The translations under genes were made by a program, and so were the position numbers. The notes beneath the pieces are model-generated. The model was not told where the DNA came from, did no database searches, and saw only the letters and a program-made list of their open reading frames with translations. Below are positions 35,193 to 43,936 of a DNA stretch of 64,000 nucleotides, in pieces. Positions within the stretch are counted from its first letter, which is position 1. Every line of letters starts with the position of its first letter. This DNA comes from Arthrobacter sp. FW305-BF8 (lineage in GTDB: Bacteria > Actinomycetota > Actinomycetes > Actinomycetales > Micrococcaceae), in contig NZ_CP084561.1 of assembly GCF_021789315.1 (NCBI RefSeq), positions 4,464,001 through 4,528,000 on the forward strand, written 5' to 3'.

Positions 35193-36314
35193 ATGTCTTC
35201 AACCCCTGAGCCGCGCCGCGCCGTCGTGATCGAAGATGATCCGGACATTCGGGGGCTGCTGGTCCGGGTCCTGGCCAAGCAGGGCTTCGAAGTCACCGAG
35301 GCCGGCGCCGGCCTGCCGGGCATCGAGGCGGTGCGGAACACCAAGGCGGACCTGGTCACGCTGGACCTGAACCTTCCGGATCTGGACGGCCTGGAGGTCT
35401 GCAAGCGGCTGCGTGAGTTCTCGGACGCGTTCATCATCATGCTCACGGCGAGGGTGGACGAACTGGACAAGCTCACAGGCCTGGACAACGGGGCGGACGA
35501 CTACATCAACAAGCCCTTCAGCCCGCGGGAATTCCAGTCCCGGATCAACGCACTGTTCCGCCGGTCCCGCACCCCCGCAACGGACGAGGCCGCCCAGAAC
35601 GACCTCTGCCGCGCCGCCGAGGTGCAGCAAAGCCTGCTCCCCCGCGAAAAGGTCCGACTGGACGGCTACGAGGTGGCAGGCGTGTTCCGCCCCTCGCGCA
35701 GCGTGGGCGGGGACTTCTACGACTGGTACCAGACACCCGACGGGCTGCACCTGACGTTCGCCGACGCCATGGGCAAGGGCATGGGCGCCGCCCTCATCGC
35801 GGCCACTGCCCGGGCCGTGATGCGCTCGGTCCGCCACGAGCCGGACCTGGGCAGCGCCTTCAGCCTGGCCAGCCGCTCCATCGCATCGGACCTGGACATC
35901 TCGGGATCCTTCGTGACGCTCTTCCACGCCCGGCTGGACGCCGGTTCCGGAAAGGTCAGCTACGTCGACGCCGGCCACGGCCTGGCGATTCATCTGCACG
36001 CCGACGGCGGTGCGCAGCGGCTTCCGTCTGCCGGCCCGCCCGTCGGCGCCTGGGCCGACGCCAGCTGGACCGAAGCGGACCTGGACCTTGCCCCCGGCGA
36101 CTCGCTCGCCGTCGTGAGCGACGGCGTCCTTGACGTCTTCGGCTCTGTTGAGGAGTTCACCGACGCCGTCCGCCGGTCGACGCACGGACAGCCCACGGCC
36201 GAGGCGGCCTGCGCCGCCCTGCTCCAGCTGGCCCCGGCCGACACCGCCGAGGATGATGTCACCGCGGTTGTGGTGCGGCGCCTGGCCGGGACGGCCGGAA
36301 CGGCTGCTCCGTGA
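35193..36314 (+). CDS. Response regulator with PP2C (RsbU-like) phosphatase output
   Basis: A 373-aa protein. The receiver domain (9-120) has VVIEDDPDIR, phospho-acceptor Asp58 in TLDLNLPDLDG and Lys in DDYINKPFS. A linker with AAEVQQSLLP (the RsbU-type AQ-VQ-LLP motif) leads to a PP2C/SpoIIE domain with metal-binding VGGDFYDW (Asp174), DAMGKGMGAAL (Asp191), SDGVLD and EDDVTAV. Such phosphatases dephosphorylate STAS anti-sigma antagonists. The STAS gene is two genes downstream, making it the likely substrate. GCAGGAG is upstream of the ATG; its stop overlaps the glycosyltransferase start by four bases. The cognate kinase is not obvious; the GAF kinase at 41583 is a candidate. Confidence 0.92.
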   Translation: MSSTPEPRRAVVIEDDPDIRGLLVRVLAKQGFEVTEAGAGLPGIEAVRNTKADLVTLDLNLPDLDGLEVCKRLREFSDAFIIMLTARVDELDKLTGLDNGADDYINKPFSPREFQSRINALFRRSRTPATDEAAQNDLCRAAEVQQSLLPREKVRLDGYEVAGVFRPSRSVGGDFYDWYQTPDGLHLTFADAMGKGMGAALIAATARAVMRSVRHEPDLGSAFSLASRSIASDLDISGSFVTLFHARLDAGSGKVSYVDAGHGLAIHLHADGGAQRLPSAGPPVGAWADASWTEADLDLAPGDSLAVVSDGVLDVFGSVEEFTDAVRRSTHGQPTAEAACAALLQLAPADTAEDDVTAVVVRRLAGTAGTAAP

Positions 36315-38332
36315 CGCGTTTCTGGACCCGGGTGGTAGTGCTCCTGACGGTCATTCTGGGGATCAACTACATCGCCTGGCGCTGGCTGGCCTCGCTAAAC
36401 TGGGAGGCTTGGTGGATCGCCGTGCCGCTCGTGGCCGCCGAGACCTACAGCCTCATCGACGTCATGCTGTTCGGCATGACCGTGTGGCGCCTGAAGATCC
36501 GCAAGGCCGCGCCCCAAGCTCCGGCCGACGCCACCGTGGACGTCTTCATCACCACCTACAACGAGCCGCTGGACCTGGTGATGACCACGGCCCTCGCCGC
36601 CAAGCGCATCCGGCATCCGCACAGCACCTGGATCCTCGACGACGGCGCCCGCCCCGAGATGCGCCGGCTCGCCGAGGAGCACGGGCTGGGGTACGTCACC
36701 CGGAGCGCGGACTGGAAGAACATGCCCCGCCATGCAAAGGCGGGCAACCTCAACAACGCCCTGATGGTCACCGAGGGTGAGTTCCTGCTGATCCTCGACG
36801 CCGACCAGATCCCCGAGCCGGACATCCTCGACAAAACGCTGGGCTACTTCACCAACCCCAAGGTTGCGCTGGTGCAGACGCCCCAGTACTTCAGCAACGT
36901 CCCCGCCAGCGATCCCCTGGGCAGCCAGGCGCCGCTGTTCTACGGCCCAATCCAGCAGGGCAAGGACGGCTGGAACGCGGCCTTCTTCTGCGGCTCCAAC
37001 GCCATCCTCCGCCGCGAGGCGCTGATGCAGCTGGGCCTGGTGGGGTACGTGAAGGAGACGGAAAAGAGCATCCGGCGGGCTCTGGCGGCATCGCAGTCGG
37101 CCATCCGCAAGGCCCGGAAATCGGCTGACTCGGACAACCTGCTCGTGGCGCAGATGCTGGACGAGGTGGAGGCCGCCACCACCGAAGCCCGGCGCCGGCT
37201 CGACGACGGCGAGTCCCTGAGCGAGATCACCTACCGCGTCCGCCGTAAGGTGGACCAGGCTGTCCAGGCGCTCGTCCAGGCCGATGTGTCCGCGCTGCAG
37301 GCAGACCTTGAGGAAATCGCCGCCATGGAACTGGCGCACGTGGGCGATTCCGGCGTCCCCGTAGTGGCCGACGACGCAGTGCAGCGCATGTCCGCCCGGG
37401 ACTGGTCCCCGCTCGGCGCCATCGAATCGGTGCAGGCCGTGCTGGACGCCCTATCCGTGGAACGTACCGGCGAAGCCCAGCCCGTCATGCCGCTGGCCAC
37501 CATCTCCGTGACCGAGGACATGGCCACGGCCATGCGCATCCACGGCATGGGATGGGAAAGCGTCTACCACCATGAGGTCCTCGCCTACGGCCTCGCCCCG
37601 GAGGACCTCGCCACCATGCTGACGCAGCGGCTGCGATGGGCCCAGGGCACCATCCAGGTGATGCTCCGCGAAAACCCGCTGGTGCAGCGCGGCCTCAAAC
37701 TAGGCCAGCGGCTCATGTACTTCGCCACCATGTGGACCTACCTGAGCGGCTTCGCCGCGGTGATCTACTTTGCCGCCCCCATCATCTACCTGCTGCTCGG
37801 GATCCTGCCGGTGAGCAGCCTCAGCGCTGACTTCTTCATCCGGTTCATTCCGTTCATGGTGGTCAACCAGCTGCTGTTTGCCATCGCCGGCCGCGGCATC
37901 CCCACCTGGCGCGGGCAGCAGTACAGCCTGGCGCTGTTTCCTACCTGGATCAAGGCATGTACGACGGCGGCCCGGAACGTCTGGTTCGGACGTCCCCTGG
38001 GGTTCGCCGTCACGCCCAAGGACCGCCAGACCGGCGGCCCCAGCTGGAGCCTGATCCGGCCGCAGATTGTAGTTTCCGTGCTGCTGGCCATTTCCTCGGT
38101 GGTGGGCATCGTACGGCTGGCCGCCGGGATGTCTGAACCGATCGGTACGTTGGTCAACGTGGCCTGGGTGGTGTTCGACCTCGTGGTCATGAGCATCCTG
38201 GTCCGGGCGGTGCTGTACAAGGGTTTTGAACAGCACGGTTTTGAAGTAGAGGGTTTTGAAGTAGAGGGTTCGGCGCCGGAGCCCCTTCCGGCAGCGGGTT
38301 TGATCGAAGAGAGGAAGACGGATGGATCTTAG
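36311..38332 (+). CDS. Cellulose-synthase-like GT2 glycosyltransferase with a helical insert
   Basis: A 673-aa membrane glycosyltransferase. Two N-terminal helices (about 8-50) precede a GT-A domain with Asp110-Asp111, DAD at 163-165, TED at 401-403 and QRLRW at 439-443, the full processive GT2 motif set; further membrane helices follow (about 470-540 and 580-650). Between CGSNAILRREAL and TED, where BcsA-type enzymes have only a short linker, lies an unusual stretch of about 155 residues (241-396), highly charged and helical, likely coiled coil. No PilZ domain is present. Sugar donor and product are unknown. It overlaps the genes on both sides, so it belongs to the partner-switching operon. 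Its C-terminus carries short GFE-VE-type repeats. Confidence 0.9.
   Translation: MTRFWTRVVVLLTVILGINYIAWRWLASLNWEAWWIAVPLVAAETYSLIDVMLFGMTVWRLKIRKAAPQAPADATVDVFITTYNEPLDLVMTTALAAKRIRHPHSTWILDDGARPEMRRLAEEHGLGYVTRSADWKNMPRHAKAGNLNNALMVTEGEFLLILDADQIPEPDILDKTLGYFTNPKVALVQTPQYFSNVPASDPLGSQAPLFYGPIQQGKDGWNAAFFCGSNAILRREALMQLGLVGYVKETEKSIRRALAASQSAIRKARKSADSDNLLVAQMLDEVEAATTEARRRLDDGESLSEITYRVRRKVDQAVQALVQADVSALQADLEEIAAMELAHVGDSGVPVVADDAVQRMSARDWSPLGAIESVQAVLDALSVERTGEAQPVMPLATISVTEDMATAMRIHGMGWESVYHHEVLAYGLAPEDLATMLTQRLRWAQGTIQVMLRENPLVQRGLKLGQRLMYFATMWTYLSGFAAVIYFAAPIIYLLLGILPVSSLSADFFIRFIPFMVVNQLLFAIAGRGIPTWRGQQYSLALFPTWIKACTTAARNVWFGRPLGFAVTPKDRQTGGPSWSLIRPQIVVSVLLAISSVVGIVRLAAGMSEPIGTLVNVAWVVFDLVVMSILVRAVLYKGFEQHGFEVEGFEVEGSAPEPLPAAGLIEERKTDGS
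38222..38266. repeat. 15-bp tandem repeat in the 3' end of the glycosyltransferase gene
   Basis: GGTTTTGAAGTAGAG occurs twice in perfect tandem (38237-38251 and 38252-38266), after a degenerate copy at 38222-38236. It codes for repeated GFEVE in the C-terminal cytoplasmic tail. Unit length keeps the reading frame. Confidence 0.85.
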
Positions 38333-38654
38333 TTACGAGGTCAAGGACTCATACGCCGAAATCAAGGCCGCCGGCCGCCTGAACATGGTGTCCGCGCCCA
38401 AGCTCAGGGAGTTCGTGGCGGACGTTGTTGCCTCGGGATCCAGCCGGATCGTGGTGAACCTGGAAGATACCGCGTTCATGGATTCTTCGGGCTTGGGAGC
38501 CCTCATCGGCTGCCTGAAGGCGGCCCGTCAGGCTGGCGGTGACCTCCGCATCGCAGCCGTCCAGCCCCAGGTGAAGATGGTTCTGGAACTCACCAGCATG
38601 GACCGCGTGCTGACGTCCTACGCCACAGCTGCCGAGGCGTTCGGCAATGACTGA
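38322..38654 (+). CDS. STAS-domain anti-sigma factor antagonist
   Basis: A 110-aa single STAS domain of the SpoIIAA/RsbV type: IKAAGRLNMVSAPKLREFV near the N-terminus and FMDSSGLGALIGCL with the conserved phospho-acceptor serine at about 55-56. Unphosphorylated, it should bind the downstream RsbW-type kinase; phosphorylation releases it. It overlaps the glycosyltransferase end by 11 bases and the kinase start by eight. The PP2C protein two genes upstream should dephosphorylate it. Confidence 0.93.
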   Translation: MDLSYEVKDSYAEIKAAGRLNMVSAPKLREFVADVVASGSSRIVVNLEDTAFMDSSGLGALIGCLKAARQAGGDLRIAAVQPQVKMVLELTSMDRVLTSYATAAEAFGND

Positions 38655-39075
38655 CGTCCTGGCCCGCCGGAACTTCCGGAGCCTGGCCACACCCGAAGCC
38701 GTCGATGCCGTGCACGGCCAGCTGGACGACCTCTGGGAGGACGCCCCGTTCGTTCCCGACATGGACCGGATGACCTTCGCCACCGCCGTGATTGAGGCCG
38801 CCGCCAACGTGGTCCAGCACGCGGAGCCGGAATCGTCGGACCCGGTGGAACTCGGCGTGGACATCTGCATCCGCCAGTCGAGCCTGCGGGCCAAGGTCAG
38901 CGCCTTCGGCGCCGCCAGCCCCTCCATCGACGACGGCAACCCCGCCATGCCAGGCGAGGACGCCGAGTCGGGACGCGGGCTGGCACTGATCCGCGCCCTG
39001 GTCACCACCGTGACGTTCACCCGCCTGGACGCGACGAATACCTGGATCCTGTCCCGGGACCCCATCGGCTCCTGA
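38647..39075 (+). CDS. RsbW/SpoIIAB-type serine kinase (anti-sigma factor)
   Basis: A 142-aa HATPase_c_2 domain with the N box EAAANVVQHA (Glu50, Asn54, His58) and a glycine-rich lid ESGRGLALIRALV. The ATP-site residues are intact, so it is probably an active kinase that phosphorylates the adjacent STAS protein. No sigma factor gene is present in the window, so the final target (a sigma factor elsewhere or the glycosyltransferase itself) is open. It is the last gene of the operon. Confidence 0.9.
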   Translation: MTDVLARRNFRSLATPEAVDAVHGQLDDLWEDAPFVPDMDRMTFATAVIEAAANVVQHAEPESSDPVELGVDICIRQSSLRAKVSAFGAASPSIDDGNPAMPGEDAESGRGLALIRALVTTVTFTRLDATNTWILSRDPIGS

Positions 39076-39125
39076 CACCTGCTGTACCGGCAGAAGCAGG
39101 AAGGTGGGCAGTCAGGTGGACGCCG

Positions 39126-40640
39126 TCAGGTGGGGATGACGCGGAAGAGGAACCGGGTCCGGACCATGACCCAGAGCAGCGCCAGGATCACTGCGTAGGC
39201 CGCCGTGTTGAACAGCACCCGGCCCTCCTGCAGGGCCGGGATATTCGCGATGACGGCGATCAGGGCCACGTGGATGATGAAGACGTACAGCGTGGCCCGG
39301 CCCAGCGGGATCAGGAACCAGCCCAGCGCCCGATGGGCCGGCTTCCAGTACGCAGTCAGCAGCGCGTACGCGGCCACCACCAGCACCAGCACGTTCAGCA
39401 GCCGCCCCACCCCGAGGTAGGTCCGGCCGAAGTAGGCGTCGTACAGTGCACGGTAGGCCGTGTCCGGCAGGATGGCCACGCGGACGTCGAAGCTGTTGGC
39501 CAGGTAGGGGTTGCCCCAGGCCAGGAAGGCGAGGGCCGCCGCGGCCACGGTGCAGGCCACCACCACCCAGGAATGAGCGGCCAGCCAGTCGATGATCCGC
39601 TGCCGGTGGTAGCCGGCCACCATGCCGACGATGAACAGCACCTGCCACACCAGCAGCGGGAAGGAGTCCTCGAATTCGGACGGCAGGAGCCGGATCCGGA
39701 AGATGGTCCCGGCCGCGTACAGCGCCGTGGTGGCAGCCAGCACCCACAGCGCCTTTCCCCGCGACAGTGCCCAGAGGACCAGCGGGCTGGCCAGGAGCAG
39801 GACCACGTACAGGCCCATGACGTTGAACTGCCAGGGGCCGAACTGCAGGAGCAGGATGCCAGGAACGACTTCCGGCGCTACCGGGAAGTGCAGCAGCGAA
39901 TCCATTCCGGCGTACAGGTCGTAGGAGCGGCCCGCTCCCCCGTGACCGGCCGCGCCGGTGCCCTGGTCCACGAACGACGTCAGGGTGTCCGCGTTGATGG
40001 CGGGAACGAGGGAGATCAGGAATACCCCGATCAGCACTGTGAGCGCGGTGGCATAGAGCTTGCCGGCGCGTTTGGTGGTGTGGTCAACCACGTCACCAAA
40101 GTTGTCCTTGACCCGGGGGCCGAACACCATGCCCAGCACCAGCCCCGAGAAGAGCACAAAGAGCTCCGCGCCGGAGACAAAACCCACCGCTTCCTGGGTG
40201 AACAGCTGAAACAGCGACGTCATGCCCACGTGGTTGACCACCACGAACACAATGGCCAGGCCGCGAAGGAAGTCCACCCGGGAATCACGGGAGGAGGGAT
40301 CGCCGTACGCCCAGCCCGCCACCCGTGGCAGGAAGCGGGGAAGCAGCCAGAGGAGGCCGACGACGGCAGCCAGGCCACCCGCCGTCGTCCACGCGCCGAT
40401 TCCACCGAGAACTTTCCCTGCGCCGCCTGATTCACCGCCGGCAAGGTTCCCGCGGGACGTCACCGGCCCCGTGACCAGCGCTGATTCGGCGAGCTTTGCG
40501 CCGGCTGCCGCGGCGATGCCGGGCTGCCCCGCCAGCCGCCAGTCAATCGCCGCCACGCCGGTGTCCCGGGTGCTGGTCCGCTCGTCCCAGATAACGGCGC
40601 CGATGTGTCCGAACCCTTCGGACGAAGCGACGGCGAGCAC
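39126..40640 (-). pseudogene. OpgC-type membrane acyltransferase half of a frameshifted gene
   Basis: A 504-codon frame. Its first about 55 residues (up to DWRLAGQPG) complete the glycosidase-like domain of the upstream frame rather than forming a natural N-terminus. A membrane helix (TTAGGLAAVVGLLWLLPRFL) then leads to an OpgC-like acyltransferase with RVDFLRGLAIVFVVVNHVG, an early conserved His, and about ten helices. In the + sense the coding continuity breaks near 40676-40690: removing one C from the GGCGGCCCGGGC run joins the two frames through RAESEIKLAWWNQVLAVAS. Either this is a real one-base lesion or a sequencing error; I treat the gene as one frameshifted unit. OpgC-type enzymes O-acylate extracellular glucans. 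Confidence 0.75.
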
Positions 40641-41586
40641 CTGGTTCCACCAGGCCAGCTTGATCTCCGACTCTGCCCGGGCCGCCCGTGGTGGAGCTGA
40701 AGAATGCGGCCGTCTGCAGCATCAACGGCTTGCCGCGGCCCTGCGCGTAGTCCACGTAGAAGTCGCCGTAGCCGTCGCTGCCGTCGCTGCCGGTCAGCAT
40801 GCCCGTCAGCTCGCCCTCAGCCGGAAGAGTATTGACGGCGGACGCCCCGCCGGTGTCGTCGTGATAGGCGCCCAGGCCGGACCACTCAACGGCGTCGTCA
40901 CCGGGGTAGTACGGCGAGTAGGCGTCGTCGGCGCCGTCCCAGCGTCCGTCGCTGTTGGTGTCCAGCAGCTTGAAGCCGCCAGACCCCTGGGCCGGAGCGT
41001 TGCGGTTCCTCGCGAAGGGGTAGTCGCGCCCCAGGAAGGGCTGCCACACCATGACGGTGCCCGCATCGTCATGGGATTTGAAGGCTGCCGCCACGGCGCG
41101 GAATGCCTTCTGATACGCCTCCGGCTGCTGGCCCCAGGAAACCCAACTGGTGTTCATGTCCGGTGCAAACTTGACGTACAGCCTGCCTTGGAAGCCGGCG
41201 CTGAGCTGCCCGATTGTCCGGGCAAACGCTGCCGCGTCCTCGGCGGATACCTGGTCCAGGGGCCGTGCGGGCTTGACGGTCAGCAGGGCGTGGGCTCCCT
41301 GTGAATCGCTCTGCCGCAGGAATTCGCGGATGTGGACCTTCTCGGATTCCTGCAGCGGGAAGCCGACGTCGTGTCCGAAGATGGCCGGCACCGCACCCAG
41401 GCGTTCCGCGAAACCCGCGGCGCTGTCCTCGCCCCACTCCAGTGCGGCGCCGAAGAGCGGCCCGTCCCCCGCGCCGCTAGTTTCCCCCGGGGCCGCGGCG
41501 GCTTGCGCCGGAGCGGCTGGCAGCAGCACGAGCAGGAGCACCAGCAGGAACGCTCGGACCACGGCGCTGCTCACGACGCTGTTCAC
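40543..41586 (-). pseudogene. GH26-like secreted domain, N-terminal half of the frameshifted gene
   Basis: A 347-codon frame beginning at GTG, overlapping the upstream kinase stop by four bases. Residues 1-30 are a signal peptide (hydrophobic run ending AQAAAA). The domain resembles GH26-type TIM barrels, with VKFAPDMNTSW (140-148) at the place of the acid/base motif and PLMLQTAAFF near the nucleophile strand. Both expected catalytic glutamates seem replaced (Asp143; Gln-Thr), so it may bind rather than cut polysaccharide. After STTGG the frame runs into an arginine-rich tail (GRVGDQAGLVEPG onward) that is an artefact of the frameshift. The true protein should continue into the acyltransferase half. 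Confidence 0.72.
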
Positions 41587-42839
41587 AGGGAAGCCGGAAA
41601 GGTCAGCACTACGGTGGTGCCGCCGCCGAGGGTCTCCGTCAGGGTCAGGTCACCCCCGTGTGCCTGGGCGATCCGCCTGCAGGTGGCCAGGCCCAGCCCG
41701 GAGCCCGGGCCGTCCCCTTCCCGGTGCAGGCGGACCAGCGGCTCCAGCACGCGCTGCCTGTCCTCCGGGCTGATTCCCTTGCCGTTGTCCGCCACGAGGA
41801 CCGCGGTCCCGTGATAGTTCGAGACCGCGGTGACCCGGATTTCCAGGGGCCGCTCCGGACTGCGGTAGTTCAGGGCGTTGGAGAGCAGGTTCTGCAGCAG
41901 GGCGCGCAGCTGGAGCGGATCCGCGTGCAGCCGCGCGTCATCGGAGTCCAGCATGGCCCCGCTCCCGAACGGGATGCCGAGGTCGCGCGCGGCGTCCGAG
42001 ACGGCGTCGCGCAGCGAGACGGGCTGCTGGTGCAGCGCACCGCCCACCTTCGAGTAGTCCAGCACGTCCTCGAGCATGGCGAGCATGCGCCGGCCGCTGG
42101 AACCGATGAGCTGCAGGTACTCGGCGGCCGGGTGCTCCGGCGGCATGTCCGGATCATCCTCGCCCAGTTCGACGTAGCCAAGGATCGTGGTCAGCGGAAT
42201 GCGCAGGTCGTGGCTCACGCGGCCGGCGAACTCGCCGAGCTTGGCGTTGCTCCGCCGCACCTCGTCCAGCGCCACGTTCAGCTGCAGGGTCCGGTGCTGG
42301 AGCTCCAGCAGCTCCACGGCCTGCTGGGCGAGGAGCTCCAGCATGGCGATCTGCTCCGGGTCGGGGTCCGCCGGCCTGTCGGAGAAGACACACAGCGAAC
42401 CCAGCACGAAGCCGGAGGCGGTTACCAGCGGCACCGAGGCGTAATAGCGGACGCGGGCGATCTCACCGGTCACAAACGGATTGTTGGCAAAGCGCGGGTC
42501 CCCGGATGCATCGCGGACCACCGTGGTTTCCCGGGCCAGGAAGACCCTGGCGCACATCGAATCCTCCCGGGAGCAGATGCCCGGTTCCACCCCCGACGCC
42601 GCGATCTGGCGCTGCTGGTCCGCGGTGATCACGTTCACCACGCTGTAGGGCACCTGGCACAGCTTCGCGGCCAGGTCCACGAGGTTGTCCAGGGCAGGGC
42701 GGGCAGTATCGGCGCGGGCAGTGCCGCCGACAGGCGGAGAGGCGACGCCCTCCTGGCCAGGCAACAACCCGTACGCCTTCAGCACGGCCTCCCGATCGTT
42801 GTCCCGCTCCGGGCGCGTCCGAGCGCTGGCCCCTTTCAT
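41583..42839 (-). CDS. GAF-domain sensor histidine kinase
   Basis: A 418-aa soluble kinase. A GAF domain (about 45-190; ICSREDSMCARVFLARETTVV, ASVPLVTASGFVLGSLCVF) is followed by a short coiled coil, HisKA with the phospho-accepting His in GRVSHDLRIPLTTILGYVELG, and an ATPase domain (NLLSNALNYRS, DNGKGIS, GSGLGLATCRRI). No membrane helix, so it senses a cytoplasmic or diffusible signal. Its stop overlaps the start of the GH26-like gene (GTGA), so they are one operon. The orphan receiver-PP2C protein nearby could be its partner; this is inference from proximity. Confidence 0.9.
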   Translation of the reverse strand: MKGASARTRPERDNDREAVLKAYGLLPGQEGVASPPVGGTARADTARPALDNLVDLAAKLCQVPYSVVNVITADQQRQIAASGVEPGICSREDSMCARVFLARETTVVRDASGDPRFANNPFVTGEIARVRYYASVPLVTASGFVLGSLCVFSDRPADPDPEQIAMLELLAQQAVELLELQHRTLQLNVALDEVRRSNAKLGEFAGRVSHDLRIPLTTILGYVELGEDDPDMPPEHPAAEYLQLIGSSGRRMLAMLEDVLDYSKVGGALHQQPVSLRDAVSDAARDLGIPFGSGAMLDSDDARLHADPLQLRALLQNLLSNALNYRSPERPLEIRVTAVSNYHGTAVLVADNGKGISPEDRQRVLEPLVRLHREGDGPGSGLGLATCRRIAQAHGGDLTLTETLGGGTTVVLTFPASL

Positions 42840-43092
42840 CCGTCCCCTATCGCCGCGCGGGACTCCGACCCAGCGTCAAGTCCCCCCGGCGCCGATACTA
42901 TCCGCCCGACCTCAACGCCTGCGGTAGTCTCTTGACACCGGCAGACATGCTCGGCTTCACTATTACGTATGCTGAAATAACAGTTCCATGATGCGGAACT
43001 CGACGCCTCGAAGGGTTGTCGATCGCCGGGAGAGGACCCGGCCTCCGCATAGCCGTCACCATGGATGCCAGCATCTGCTTGAGGATCACAAC

Positions 43093-43590
43093 GTGAAGCT
43101 TGCCGAATTCAATGCCGCGGACAGGGACGCTGCCAACGCGGTCCTGCGCCCCTGCATCGACGTCCCCCGCTGGGTGGACCAGATTGCCGCCGCGCGGCCC
43201 TTCGCCTCCCGTGAGGAGCTCCTCGATGGAGCCCGGGCCGCCGCCGCGCCGTTCACGCCGGACGAGGTGGCAGGCGCCATGGCCCATCATCCGAGGATCG
43301 GCGAACGTCCCGCCGCGCAGACCACCGAGGCGGCCATGTCCCGGTCCGAGCAGGCAGGCGTGGACCCGGCCGACACCGGGGTGGCGGACGCCCTGGCGCG
43401 CGGCAACCGCGCCTACGAGGAAAAGTTCGGCCGAGTCTTCCTGATCCGCGCCGCCGGACGGACGGCCCCCGAAATCCTGGCAGCGCTGAACGAGCGCCTG
43501 GCCAATACCCCGGCGCAGGAAGACGCCATCGTCGCGCAGCAGCTGCGGGAAATCGCCCTGCTGCGCCTGGAAGGAGTGATCAGCGAATGA
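43093..43590 (+). CDS. uraD: OHCU decarboxylase
   Basis: A 165-aa enzyme decarboxylating 2-oxo-4-hydroxy-4-carboxy-5-ureidoimidazoline to (S)-allantoin, the last step of urate oxidation. MAHHPRIGER contains the catalytic His of the HPRIG motif; the RSEQAGVD and YEEKFGRVFLIRAAGR segments are also diagnostic. A GTG at 43093 (VKLAEFNAADRDAANAVL) with GAGG upstream gives the family length; earlier ATG codons would add a basic, non-conserved leader. It overlaps uraH by four bases. Urate oxidase itself is not in the window. Confidence 0.93.
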   Translation: MKLAEFNAADRDAANAVLRPCIDVPRWVDQIAAARPFASREELLDGARAAAAPFTPDEVAGAMAHHPRIGERPAAQTTEAAMSRSEQAGVDPADTGVADALARGNRAYEEKFGRVFLIRAAGRTAPEILAALNERLANTPAQEDAIVAQQLREIALLRLEGVISE

Positions 43591-43925
43591 GCGTTTCCCA
43601 CGTAACAACCCACGTCCTGGACACCGGCGCCGGGCGCCCGGCGGCGGGTATCGCCGTCGTGCTTTACGCGAACGACGGCGGCAGCTGGACTCAGCTGGGC
43701 AGCGGCACCACCGATGCGGACGGCCGCGCGAAGGGCCTGGGACCGGAGGTTCTGGCCCCCGGAAACTACCGGCTCAACTTCGCCACCGGCGACTACTACG
43801 CCCGGCAGGGCGGCACCACATTCTTCCCGGAGGTGGACCTGGTCTTCGAAGTCACCGGCACCGAGCACTACCATGTGCCGTTGCTGCTGAGCCCGTTCGC
43901 CTACTCCACCTACCGCGGCAGCTGA
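43587..43925 (+). CDS. uraH: 5-Hydroxyisourate hydrolase
   Basis: A 112-aa transthyretin-like protein hydrolysing 5-hydroxyisourate to OHCU. The N-terminal VTTHVLDTGAGRPA and the C-terminal YHVPLLLSPFAYSTYRGS, ending in the family Y-R-G-S tetrad, contain the active-site His, Arg and His residues. Starts within the uraD stop (ATGA). Together with uraD it handles the products of urate oxidation. Confidence 0.96.
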   Translation: MSVSHVTTHVLDTGAGRPAAGIAVVLYANDGGSWTQLGSGTTDADGRAKGLGPEVLAPGNYRLNFATGDYYARQGGTTFFPEVDLVFEVTGTEHYHVPLLLSPFAYSTYRGS

Positions 43926-43936
43926 AAGGAAACAGA

